Shown here one piece after another: positions 1-9,735 of a stretch of DNA of 64,000 nt. The DNA is taken from contig NADL03000074.1 of assembly GCA_002205965.3 (NCBI GenBank), forward strand, positions 62,001 through 126,000, written 5' to 3'. Under the pieces are notes generated by a model that was not told the origin of the DNA, did not search any database, and was given only the letters and a program-made list of their open reading frames with translations. The stretch comes from Kappaphycus alvarezii. Its lineage: Eukaryota > Rhodophyta > Florideophyceae > Gigartinales > Solieriaceae. The number at the start of each line of letters is the position of its first letter. Position 1 is the first letter of the stretch. A program made the translations under genes and the position numbers.

Positions 1-429
1 CTTTCAGATGGACTATGAATCACTATCCTCTGTTGCTTTATTGCTAGTATCGCTGCACGTATCGGGCAATGACAGGTTCTCGACAGAAGGAAACGCCCAT
101 GACTGGTCCGTGATATGTTCTGCGTGACGTGTAGCCGCGAATCAAACACGGTTTGCAATAGAGTGCAAGTTCCCGTTGCATGTCTGCATCTTTGGCGGCG
201 TCGCACTGAATTGAATTCTTAGCCGGCTCGGTCGTTCAAAAAGCGTTGGGGCTATGCTTGGGCCTCGTGTCTGCCGAAATTATCAACTTGACGTAGACTT
301 GGGAGCTACATGAACAACGGCCCCAGGCAACAGACGCAAAAAGAAAAAAAAGTGCATTCTACGGTTGATCGGGAAATCGCGCTGCGTGTATTGTCAGTAT
401 AAGAAATACGCACCGAGGCTCAGGAAAAG
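1..429. other. leading intergenic sequence
   Basis: No protein-like reading frame, RNA gene or clear repeat is visible here. It precedes the first coding region (gene A) and may hold its upstream sequence, but I could not identify a core promoter. Confidence 0.4.
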
Positions 430-2104
430 ATGGCCGGCGGAATGGAAGCGCCGGGGACGTTGCGAAAGATTCCGCATCTCAGCCGTGGTGTATTCGAGCA
501 TCATGATGCGCAGGTGCTCGATATTGATGCTCTAGAAAGCAAGGCAGCTGTCATTATTTTTGATGATGGTTCTAGTTGCGTGTATCACGCGATTGACGCT
601 TTGCAGAAACTCCTTTGGGTTGCTGCCACAAGTCAAATCGGCATCGGTACCTTTCGAGGGTCCAAACTGCATGCTCTTCTTTGTCGCAAGAGTCTTTGCC
701 TTGTGCAGTATGTCGGGCGCAAACCGCACTGATTGGTGCTGATCTTACCGAGAGAAAACGGTTTCAGGTTTGGGGTGGGCACAAGAGAAGTAAAGGAGTG
801 CCAGTTCCCTCCTGAGCAACGTTGAGACGGGTGTTGATCCCCCAGAGAGAAGCTCGTAGATTACAGACGCCCATTTCATGTTCCAGAGTTCAACTTGGAT
901 TGTATGAAATAAAAGTTCATGAATCAGGAAACGGACGGAGTTTAACTTGTCATATCGATGCCCATGGAGAAAGAGGTCGTTGCAATACGGCAATTCCTGT
1001 TGGTACGACGAGAATACCCCTAGGCCATGGCAGCGAACTGAGCGAATAAAAGAAGGGAAGCCGCAGAAAGTGGGAACAGAATGGGCTTGTGGTGCCTTTC
1101 CCTGTCTTTGATCCTCGCCCAAAATTGCTCGAATAGCTAGCAGAGGAAGCAACTGCAGGGTGCCAAGGAAACATTCGGGTCTCTGCAAAGCTTTTCGAGG
1201 AAGTACTGACCTCCTCTGGAAAAACCCCTGCATTTGAATCGTCAAGAGTTTTATTCCATCTAGACGGAAGCATTTTTGGAACGAGGGAGGCAATCTGTAA
1301 ACGCTTCAAGCTTTGATCGGCTTTGTGATTCACAAAGGCGGACCACTGGTATTCGTGCGTTTTCGATGGTAATCGAAAACGTATCACTGCATGCTTCGAA
1401 AGGCCCCAAGGGCTCAAAGAGTACCGCACGTACAGCGTACCATTGCATTTTACCTTCCCGTTCGGTGACTTTGCGCTGACGTGGTGCAATGGGAAGTCAA
1501 TTGTCGGGACATCAAAACAGTGAATCATGAGCAAAACGGATCCAACACACTCTGGACATCTTTGAAAATGTGATTGAGGGGGTTCCTGCTGTGACGCCAC
1601 TGGCATCCTGGGGTAATGCAAGTTTGTTTACCGCTATGACTGATGGAGTCGCAGCCTCAATGTTTCACGACTCGACAGCGTCGCGAGAGTTTTTCGGCGA
1701 GTGCTTGACCTCTAGGCGGATCAACTTGTCTCAGAATGTTGTAGTCGGAAGTCTGCCCAATAATATGGACCGAACCAGGACAATCGATGAGGTTATAGTG
1801 GAACTATCAACAGGCCTGCATTGCATGCCCCGACTATGTTGCAACGACTACAAATTTGTTCCCAGTCTAGTGAAGTCATACTTTCATCCCGACAGGGCTT
1901 ACCCTTGTCTCGGCTCCGCTTTTTTTCTTATCATGTGAAGAGGCAATCGACGAAGTCAAAAGAGGCGAGATGCTTGCTGTGACAAATGCTTACTGACTAT
2001 TTGACAATGACTATTGGAAACTGGGTGATGCGGCTGCGTTGGCACGGTTGAAATCAAATTGTTGTGACTTCACTCTATACATGATTATATTTGTGGCTCA
2101 ATGA
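430..2104 (+). CDS. gene A: unrecognised protein, frame broken several times
   Basis: Function unknown. The clearest coding stretch runs from about 1089 to 2104. It can be followed only by changing frame at about 1310, 1364, 1413, 1484 and 1567, each time back one base, and once more near the T-run at 1920-1927. Protein-like segments include LDGSIFGTREAICKRFK, then GFVIHKGGPLVFVRFRW, then FPFGDFALTWCNGK, then GVPAVTPLASWGNASLF, and near the end EEAIDEVKRGEMLAV. In-frame stops remain at 813, 1047, 1134 and 1994. The part before 1089, including a 100-residue open frame at 430-732, is less certain. Reading the pieces together suggests 500 residues or more. The long minus-strand frame opposite (950-1621) is less protein-like. 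Either a real gene with missing bases in the assembly or a pseudogene; I recognise no family. Confidence 0.5.
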
Positions 2105-3159
2105 TTGCGATGCGACCGGCTTTTATGTTAGCCAGCAGCTGATTGTTTTCACTGTTGGCATCCATGGAGAATTAGAGGCAACTGTTTTACATGGACTAGA
2201 CCCGAAACATTGCATCTTGTACGATAAAAGTCATATTCTAATAAAAGGATTGCAATATTCAAACAGGTGTCGTGCAGTCTAGCTAGGATGGTCCGGAGGT
2301 CTCCAGAGTTCGGCGGATTGGATCTCAACACCGCAAACTAATTTGAGAATCCAACACACCATCTGCAAATGCCGGTCTAAAGGCGAGCAGGCCATGAGTC
2401 ATCGAAAAGAGCGGCTAGTCGGAGTCACCCTAGAACATAATGAGCAAATGCCGAGGTGCATCATTTTACCTTGTCACTGGTTTTTTTCAGTGGACACCTT
2501 TGAAATTAATTCCCGCATACCGTACGTATCTCTTCCTTGCCGTCCAAGGCTACCCGACTCGGATTCTATCCGTGGTATGCCATGTTTGCTTGGCCTACTT
2601 TATGCCTTTTTGAATATCCTAGCTAAACATCACCATATATGACAGCGATGATGACTGATCATGTGTTGTCCAGCAGATTTAACACTGGCTAGTCTTTCGG
2701 CAGTGACACGACGACCAATACTATCGCTGCAGGTGTACAAGGGGCTCGCAACATTGGAGTGGGTACGATAAATGTAGAGTCGTTGCTCCACGCAACAAAA
2801 CCCCGAGCAGGTGCAGGGCCTTCAACACATGATGGAATCGGACTACTAAAGTGCAGCTTGGGTTTGTTTTCAGATGTGTTTCTCTTTAAGCGGGAGATGA
2901 GGTACATCACAAGTTTAATGTCCACGTTAGCACTCTCTTATCACTTTTGCTATCGTGAAACGGCAACTTATTACCATACACAGTACCATCACAATAACCT
3001 AGGAGATAGCACAAGGTTATTGGGACAGAAAAGAAAACGTCAGCGGCTCGAATCCCAATGCAATTCAACCTTGTGTTACTCGACAGGACATGGACTGACA
3101 TTGATTCTGCGAGGGATAGCAACAGGGATAGAGCTGTGTAGAATACCTCTAGTTTACAA
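2105..3159. other. intergenic spacer between gene A and PFK
   Basis: About 1 kb between the end of gene A and the PFK stop codon. A 134-codon plus-strand frame at 2759-3163 has no recognisable motif and partly overlaps PFK antisense, so it is not called. Gene A and PFK converge on this spacer, which should hold both 3' ends; no polyadenylation signal stands out. Confidence 0.4.
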
Positions 3160-5162
3160 CTAATCTGCGTTTTCTTCCCTACTCGACTTCGTACGGCCCC
3201 CATCAGCCAAAGTCAGGTCACGTGATGCACTGGACCCGAGTGCGTCCATAATGCCCTTCACAATCTCGGAGCTCGCGGCACTTCTGGAGCGCGATTCATG
3301 TCGCGAGCTGTTTGATGCCAGAGCCCCGATAATTTTCACGGGGCCTTTTGCGTTTTCTTTCCATCTACTTGGATGCGAATTTACAGAGTCCATCGACGCA
3401 GAAGTTTTGGAGATCGGAGGCGTATGGGCTGACACAGCTGTTACATCAAGTTGATGTGAACTCATGTATGGAGATGTGATGGCTAGACTTGGTTGCTGCG
3501 TGCTTGCTATCACACGATGCCACATGCGGCTCTTGACATCCACTACAACCGCGGATTACAACGGTTGAGCAAACGTACGATGGATATCACGGGGGGTCGC
3601 GGAACGATTAGGTTAGTCGGAATGTGTTTGGGTGCCTCTGACCGACACAGAGGCAGCTTTGCATGTCATGCTGAGTATTGTCAAAACTCGGAATGCGATC
3701 AAAGCTTACCTTTGGAACGTCCCCGACGGCATATTTCGTCGATGGGAATCATAACAAAATGGGTATTAATCATGCCAACGCAAAAGCCTGAGTAGCCGTG
3801 CATCGCCCCATGCACAGCGCTTTGGGCAAGTAGACTGCAATGCAGGTTATCGGATGCGTTTGCCGGGACAGAGCGGATCTCATAAGTTGGATCAATGAGC
3901 TTGAGGTTAATTTCTCTTCTTCTCTTGCCAAACTCCGTGTTGATCTTGTCCTTGAGCCAGAGACCGACATCGCTCATCTTTTTGTTACCGCTGGCATCCT
4001 TTTCGGTTTCTGGATGATCTCTCCGGAGCAGTTCCTCAGCAGCACCCTCTGCAATAACGATGACCATGTGGCCCTTGGCCTTGAGTTTCTCCTCAATGTA
4101 CTGAAATAGACCAGCCTTGCCATCCAATTCAAACTTAACCTCTGGAATGAGGCAGCAGTCGACATCACGACTCGCCAGAGTTGCAAACATAGCAATCTGA
4201 CCGGAATGTCTCCCCATCAATTTGACGAGGCCGATACCATTGATAGCGCTCTTGGCCTCAATTTTAGCGCACTTGATGGATCGCTGGGCCTCCTCAACGG
4301 CGGTATCAAAGCCGAAGCTCTTATCGATCAAAGCGATATCATTATCAATTGTCTTTGGGACACCAACAACGCTGGCCATGTACTTTCTCTTCTTCAATTC
4401 TTCAAAAATCTTGACGGCGCCGCGATGCGTACCGTCGCCACCAATGATGTAAATCTGATTGTAACCCATGGACATGATGAGTCGCATATACGCTTTGTAT
4501 CGTGACCGCCGCGGGAACTGCCAAGTATGCTGCCACCCTCATGATGAATACCTTGAACCTTGTCTGGAGTAAGGTCGATAATTCTAAGCTGGGTGCTATA
4601 AAATCCGCGATAACCATACGGAATACCCGAGATGCTTTTCACACCATACATAAGACTCATGTTATGACCAACTCGCGAATAACGCTGTTGAGGCCAGGAC
4701 ACAAGCCACCGCAGGTGACGATACAGGCCTTGACCTGATTGGCGGGATGAAAGGCGAGTTCCTTGCGGGGACCGCACGAAAGAATTCGCGACTCATAGTG
4801 GTATTATGACAATCGCTAATGATATCGACCAAAATGCTCTCATTTTGGCCGACAAAACTGGAACCGAGATTCTGCTGATCGGGGTTATTGAGGAGAGGGG
4901 TAGGGTAACTGCCGGTCGGGGCCCATTCGGAAATGTGTGCCGGGGCGAGATGGGTGGCCGGACGGGGAAAGACAATCTTTGAAAATTTGGAGAAGCGAGG
5001 GGCAGAGATTCGGGATTGGTCGTGGTTGTAGGTGACATTGGCATGCTTGATAACCTTGGGGAGATCCTTCTGAGATTGAACTTCCTCGTCGGGGTCAAAG
5101 GCGACTGATTCGAGAGTTGAAGTTCGAACGATGGGGGCATGGGCGGATCTTGGGGAGGACAT
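3160..5162 (-). CDS. PFK: ATP-dependent 6-phosphofructokinase (plant/stramenopile type)
   Basis: Phosphorylates fructose 6-phosphate to fructose 1,6-bisphosphate in glycolysis. Exon 1 is 5162-3710 and exon 2 is 3542-3160 (stop TAG), about 612 residues in all. Motifs in order: CGGLCPGLN near the nucleotide site, [27 protein letters not shown] (the GGDGT phosphate loop), [67 protein letters not shown] and, in exon 2, [14 protein letters not shown]. The N-terminal 140 or so residues and the last 100 (Ser-rich) are extensions beyond the catalytic core. The frame must slip back one base at about 4801, 4663 and 4495. At the last two sites the spacing to plant PFKs is kept exactly if one base is restored, and there are no in-frame stops otherwise. 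The family call is firm; subcellular location is not evident and no clear transit peptide is seen. Confidence 0.95.
3543..3709 (-). other. PFK intron, GT-AG, 167 bases
   Basis: Read on the minus strand, the donor is AAAG|GTAAGC and the acceptor GGTTGTAG|TGGATG. Splicing joins the residues RGRSK to [10 protein letters not shown] and restores the conserved C-terminal PFK segment, so both boundaries are set by protein continuity. It is the only clear spliceosomal intron in the window. Confidence 0.9.
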
Positions 5163-5787
5163 GGCTTTGCTTGGTGAGAACAGGGATGAAGGGATGAATC
5201 AAGGGAGGGGAATGCAGGGAGTGTGTGAGGCGGTTGATGCAGCGGGGGGATGATGAATAAAATAAAGATGCGGTGCGGGAAAGATTCGGCGGCAATGAGG
5301 ACTACATATCATTTGTCGACGGTGGAGGTTTGCCGTCGGGAACGACGATGGGAGGACTGTATGTACAAATTGGAACGGATATAACAGATGGCGTGTTTTG
5401 AGAGGGCCATTTGCAACCACGCCATTTGTTTGATGTGTGCCGAATTGTACTGTACCTGTTTCTCAGATATTCTCCAACTTGAACTTGAAATTCAAATTTT
5501 ATTTCCACGTGTAAATTCCGTATCTTGCACAAAATCTGCCGCATTGGCGCCCTCCCTTGGATAGGAAGCACTGTTGGAAAGCTGAGGACACTTTTTTTTA
5601 TTCCCCTTTAGTAGGCATGTGTTGACGGGCAAGATACATGCTCCCTCAGCAGTAAGAGCGACGGGGCCGACTGATTTGACGACGTCTTGGGCACAGAGTA
5701 AGTTATTAGTCCCGTTTTTGTTGACAATTACTGTTGACTACACCCTGCTGCCATTACGAAGAGTCAGATTGACCTTCGCTTTCTTTC
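5163..5787 (-). promoter_or_regulatory. PFK: upstream region of PFK
   Basis: About 620 bases between the PFK start codon and a retroelement relic. It holds one copy of the recurrent 9-mer GTACTGTAC at 5447-5455, about 290 bases before the ATG. No convincing TATA box was found. Calling it the PFK promoter rests on position only. Confidence 0.35.
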
Positions 5788-6602
5788 AGGTCTAAAATAT
5801 GCCATTGGCGGTAGATGAACGCGAGATGAACGGTACCAGTTGTTGTCTGGAAAACCATGGGATGGATCGGATATATGTTCCAAGAGTAAAACACCCAAAC
5901 GTTTCCCCCAGTGGTAAGTTGTCTGGGGCCTTTTTGATAAAGGATGGGGTGGCGGCATTGTCAAAGAGGAACGTGTCGGTCTGGGACCGATCTTTTGCGG
6001 TAGAAGCGGCTCGGGCCTGCTGGGCCACTTTCGTCCTGGGCCGGACCTTCTTCCTTGTCTTGTTTTTATCCTTGAAGTTCTTTCTTCATATTGAGGATTT
6101 CGTCCGTGAGGGTTCTGAAATCCCTGTTTCCGAGGAATTGCTGGGAGCGGTCAGATAGGCGGCCGCGATAATTACAAGTCTTGCCACCGCGCCCCCGACC
6201 ACGATGTGGTTGCGTTGGGCCTTCGAACGAGGAGGGAGTATTGGGGGTCCTGGATGCTTTGACAGAAGCTTCACGCGATTGGAGGGAGCGTTCTATTTCG
6301 TTAATAGTCGAGGGTAGCGGAAGAGTTTCCATGACGTCGTAAATGGGACGAAAGTGAGGATTGTCACGTAAGCCTCGTAGTATGAAATCTGTTGTAGATC
6401 GTTCAACTGATATTGCGGGAAATGATGCTGCTTCCATTTTCTCCATTTTCTCACGAAAGCTACGATGGGCTTGAACGTTATCAGTGACGGAAAGCTCGTT
6501 GAGATTCAATGCCTCAGCTTGTTGGCCCAGTGCATCATGCAGCTCCTGCTCCAAGCTTACCTGAGTATCCTCAGACTGGGCACCCTGCCTCGCCGACATC
6601 AT
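5788..6602 (-). pseudogene. Ty1/copia-type gag and protease relic
   Basis: Remnant of a retrotransposon capsid protein followed by protease. The 178-residue frame 6602-6066 reads like copia gag (segment RGLRDNPHFRPIYDVMETLP) and ends in a decayed zinc knuckle, CNYRGR, where CxxC has become CxxR. After a frame change near 6050 (+1, or two bases lost) a basic linker leads to FLFDNAATPSFI, which matches the retroviral protease motif [WF]LLDSGATSHFI with key residues altered. The protein then runs into a dispersed repeat (5843-5911). No integrase or reverse transcriptase follows, so the element is truncated. Substitutions at catalytic and zinc-binding positions show true decay. Confidence 0.6.
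5843..5911. repeat. dispersed repeat R2, copy 1
   Basis: About 69 bases nearly matching 7851-7918. The shared core is CCAAGAGTAAAACACCCAAA followed by CGTT and a C-run. Shorter, more diverged copies lie at 42913-42950 and 43664-43706. It ends the decayed copia protease frame, so it may mark an insertion. Confidence 0.7.
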
Positions 6603-6829
6603 CCTCTTCCCCTATCCGTCCTAGTCCACAAAATACTAGGCTTCTTCCCAGCTTCGTCTTACCGTCCTCTACAGAATCTTCATCTTCTGGCCCCGGGCTA
6701 CCATGATTGAGCTTCAACGGTTCTGCTTGACCCCAGCACTATTTACTCTCTTGCGGCCAAATCTGTACAGTCGTATGTGCAGCACAAAAGGCTCCGGAGT
6801 TGGGCACCACTGCTTTATGACAACATATT

Positions 6830-8173
6830 ATGGATACTAGTTTGCCGTGCAATCTGTCAGTAATTTTAGAATGGAGCGAAATTGGACGAATTCTTCCGCC
6901 GACTAAACGAGTAGCAGTCGGATGGATCTGGCTTCTTGAACCAAGATGCAACTGGTCTGAATTTAAAAGGCGCCATCGAATGCCTGGGGAGAAATTCGAT
7001 CGCATATTCGGAAAACTAAAAGTTTATCCCCTTTTCTGGTAGCTGGTTATAGTTGCGATGCAATAGGACGGAATTGGATATCTACTCTCGTTAAGTTCGC
7101 TGCTGCGCTAAGAATGTTACACTGCGATTTGCCTGCGGACTGCATAGAGTAGAATATTCAGGTTTGCGGATAGACTTCTTTGGAATGCTTGAATGAGTTC
7201 TGCAGTGCCGTCATATTTGGTTTGAAGGACGAGTATCTGGCGAAGCTAAAAGGGTCTGATACCATTCGCATTGAGAGGCAGTTGGGGGAGGTGAAGTAAA
7301 TAGGCTGCATAGGATGCTTGGATTGCAGTGGATGGACATGGGGCTTTTCCAAAAAAATAAAAATGGTATTGCAGTCGGCAAGGATAAGGTACCGATCTCG
7401 CACATGGAAGTAGTATGCGACATAGACCTTAGAACTTGTAGTGTTTTATACATGCTTCCAAGAATGCTGAACGGTCTAAACATTATAGAGTTAAGCCCTT
7501 TCTTTGTTGGTGTTTGCAACGACACGTTTCCTTCCGTACTTTCGACGTATACTATATCGGGTGAAGTGTTGAATATAAATATTTCTCTCCGATGGGATCC
7601 ACCAAAACTTAAAGTTTCTCCTTCGTTCCCTTTCTGAACCGCAAACAAAGGAGGATAAGATGTTCTGCAGGCGCCAAGAAGCTGTACGGAAATTTTGGAA
7701 AGGTTGTTTGCCGTATGGAAGGGCAGATTTTTAATAAGCAGCCGTCATGTCCAATGCGGCCTGCTTGATGGCTGGCCTGAAGGTTGCATTTTAGGGAGCG
7801 TAGTTCCTTCCCTATTACGGTGTCGGTATACCCTTTTTGAGTCGATTGTGGTTGTCTGGAAAACCGCGGGATAGATCGGATATTCCTTCCAAGAGTAAAA
7901 CACCCAAACGTTCCCCAATTTTTAATAATAGATCAGCATTGTAGAATTTGGCACAGAGACGATATGCAGCTCTTTGTGCACGCGTGTATAATTATGCACA
8001 ATATAGCTGTAGAGGTGCCGAAGGATGACTTGAATACGATGGTGTCGTTGGTCTGCCGGGAATTCAAGAACAGGATATTATCAATACATCTTGGAGGGAT
8101 CTTGATGATGCCGACAAGGGTAGAGAGGATGCTGTTGGATCCTTGCGCTCTGCAGATGATCATTACTGGTTGA
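6830..8173 (+). pseudogene. PIF/Harbinger-type DDE transposase relic
   Basis: Cut-and-paste DNA transposase, now broken. Segments in order: EFKRRHRMPGEKFDRIFGKL (6950-7010; the F.RRFRM....F.RI motif of Harbinger transposases); LRMLHCDLPADCIE near 7108-7150; a stretch ending DTIRIERQLGEV near 7250-7290; GCIGCLDCSGWTWGFSKK at 7301-7354, whose D is the first catalytic acidic residue; a frame at 7314-7637 with HMEVVCDIDLRTCSV and a degraded N(D/I)I..LS motif; and CIIMHNIAVE near 7985-8015, the family's C-terminal CvILHNmivE. One frame change lies in the A-run at 7349-7361 and is a back-step of one base. An in-frame TAA lies just before GCIGC. A copy of repeat R2 (7851-7918) sits inside the 3' part. 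Not functional as read. Confidence 0.8.
7851..7918. repeat. dispersed repeat R2, copy 2
   Basis: Best match to the copy at 5843-5911 in the same orientation. It falls between the DDE core and the C-terminal helix of the Harbinger relic, where the transposase reading is interrupted, consistent with insertion or with both relics sharing an end sequence. Confidence 0.7.
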
Positions 8174-8489
8174 TGTGTACCCATGGACGCTACATTTACC
8201 GCATTACTGAAGAGGGTTAGTACCGGTTTTCGCACTATCACATTACCAAGTCCTGCCACAGAGCGACCATTTGTCCGATCCAACTCATGGTAGATCCTCG
8301 GAAAGACAAGAAATTCACTGCGATGTTAAAATTTCTTTCATTTTTTGAAAGTTACGCACTGCAAAATACGCATCTACCGCGAGGATGGCAGGGATAAAGG
8401 CGCGAACATATTCTGACGGATCTTTAACCAAAATTTACTGGATGGGAAATAGCAGTTGAACAGATAAAACGCGAAGAACATTCGGTATA

Positions 8490-8800
8490 AACCTGCTAAT
8501 ATAGAGAATGAAAGGAAACGCGATTAAGAGCCCTAATTCTTATTTGAACTTGTTTTTTGGCAGTCGGGTTGTGATCTTCGGAATGTTAGAAATGTCCGAA
8601 GAACCAAATCAAGAAAAAAGTCAATTCCAGGTGCGAGAAACAGGATAAGAGCTGAAACAGACATGAGATCGCAGCGCCCAGTTTCTCCTCTGGAGAATAA
8701 TTTTTCCTTTATAGAATAAGGTGTTGTTACAAACGACAATCTTGAAATTAACATTCATACGTAGACACCGGAATGCAGAGGGTCAAGTGTGAGTAAACTT
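8490..8800. repeat. dispersed repeat R1, copy 1 (most diverged)
   Basis: Aligns by eye with the copies at 9285-9735 and 53755-54165, notably around CGGAATGTTAGAAATG, TTACAAACGACAATCTTG and ACATTCATACGTAGACACC. It contains a 73-codon minus-strand frame in the position of the longer frames of the other copies. Transposon class unknown. Confidence 0.6.
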
Positions 8801-9284
8801 CACTCAAAAATACCAAAGTGGTTGTAAAAAAAGGCATATAGAGGGAGAAAAGGGTGATTCTAGGCGAATAAACCTAGCTATAGCAAAAATTTCCGTAATC
8901 AACTTTATTGGCAAGGCGGACTCTGAGAGTTCAGTCTAAAAACACAACAGATATGACCTCTTATTCTGAGCCCTAGTGAACAAATTGATGTAATGATAGT
9001 AAAATAGCCTAGATCTATCCAGGACGGTTAAGTTTCAAAATAAATGAAATTGTAAAGAATAATTGATTGAAAATTTGGAAATAATTTCGGTCGAATGCTG
9101 CGCAAATGAGTGGATTTCACCGGCGGAAATATCAGATGAAGGTTGGGGACCGAGTGAATCGTACCGCAGGCCCTCGCGCCCGCTTGGAGGAGTATACAGT
9201 TCTAAGATCAATGATAGTTGATGGTCGACAATAACATATATTTGTAGAATTAATTGGTCCCAGCAGTGCGTTAAATGTAATTTG

Positions 9285-9735
9285 CGGTGCGCAAGCGTTT
9301 CTTCAAGTTACAGAATCCCTTCAGACAGTGAAAAAATCACGTTACACACCTCCAGGCTCACAGAGGATTCGCTGCCCTCGTTCGCTTTAAGTAACCCAAG
9401 ATGCAGTAGCACAGCTCGCTGAAAGCGAGGAGAAGCTGGGCTAGTAGAGTTTGGGCGATCCATTAGACGGCTAAATGGTACAATTGATCTCCAGGCGGTA
9501 AGGACGGAACATGATTCGAGAAATGCTAGAAACTTGTGAAGAATTCTATCAAACACTGAGGATGCCGCGGGTGCAGGACCGGGATATTGTCGATGCAGAA
9601 TTGGCTCAGTAGCGCTGATTATCTCTTTTGAAGATAAGGATTTCGTCACCAAACACAAACTTGGAGTTTACATTTCTATGTAGACGACAGGAGTCCAGAC
9701 CGCCAAGGGTCAGTAAATATCGAAGATGAACAATA
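9285..9735. repeat. dispersed repeat R1, copy 2
   Basis: About 400 bases align with 53755-54165 from TGCGGTGCGCA through GTTACAGAATCC, AAGATAAGGATTTCGTCACC and the end block CTATGTAGACGACAGG. The minus strand is open for 116 codons (9658-9308) and the matching frame in copy 3 is also open. Similar residues (LVTK.LS.K.I.S..EP.L, FD.IL) occur at the same places. The family is not recognised. Confidence 0.75.

Noticed and set aside
950..1621. 223-codon open frame on the minus strand
   Set aside because: Antisense to gene A, whose plus-strand fragments are more protein-like and continue from one to the next.
3040..3065. GGCTCGAATCCC, resembling a tRNA T-arm
   Set aside because: No acceptor or anticodon stem can be formed with the sequence upstream.
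5698..5790. GTAAGT...TTTCTTTCAG, intron-like on the plus strand
   Set aside because: No coding sequence on either side that splicing would join.
5799..6158. 119-codon plus-strand frame
   Set aside because: Antisense to the copia gag/protease relic, which carries recognisable motifs.
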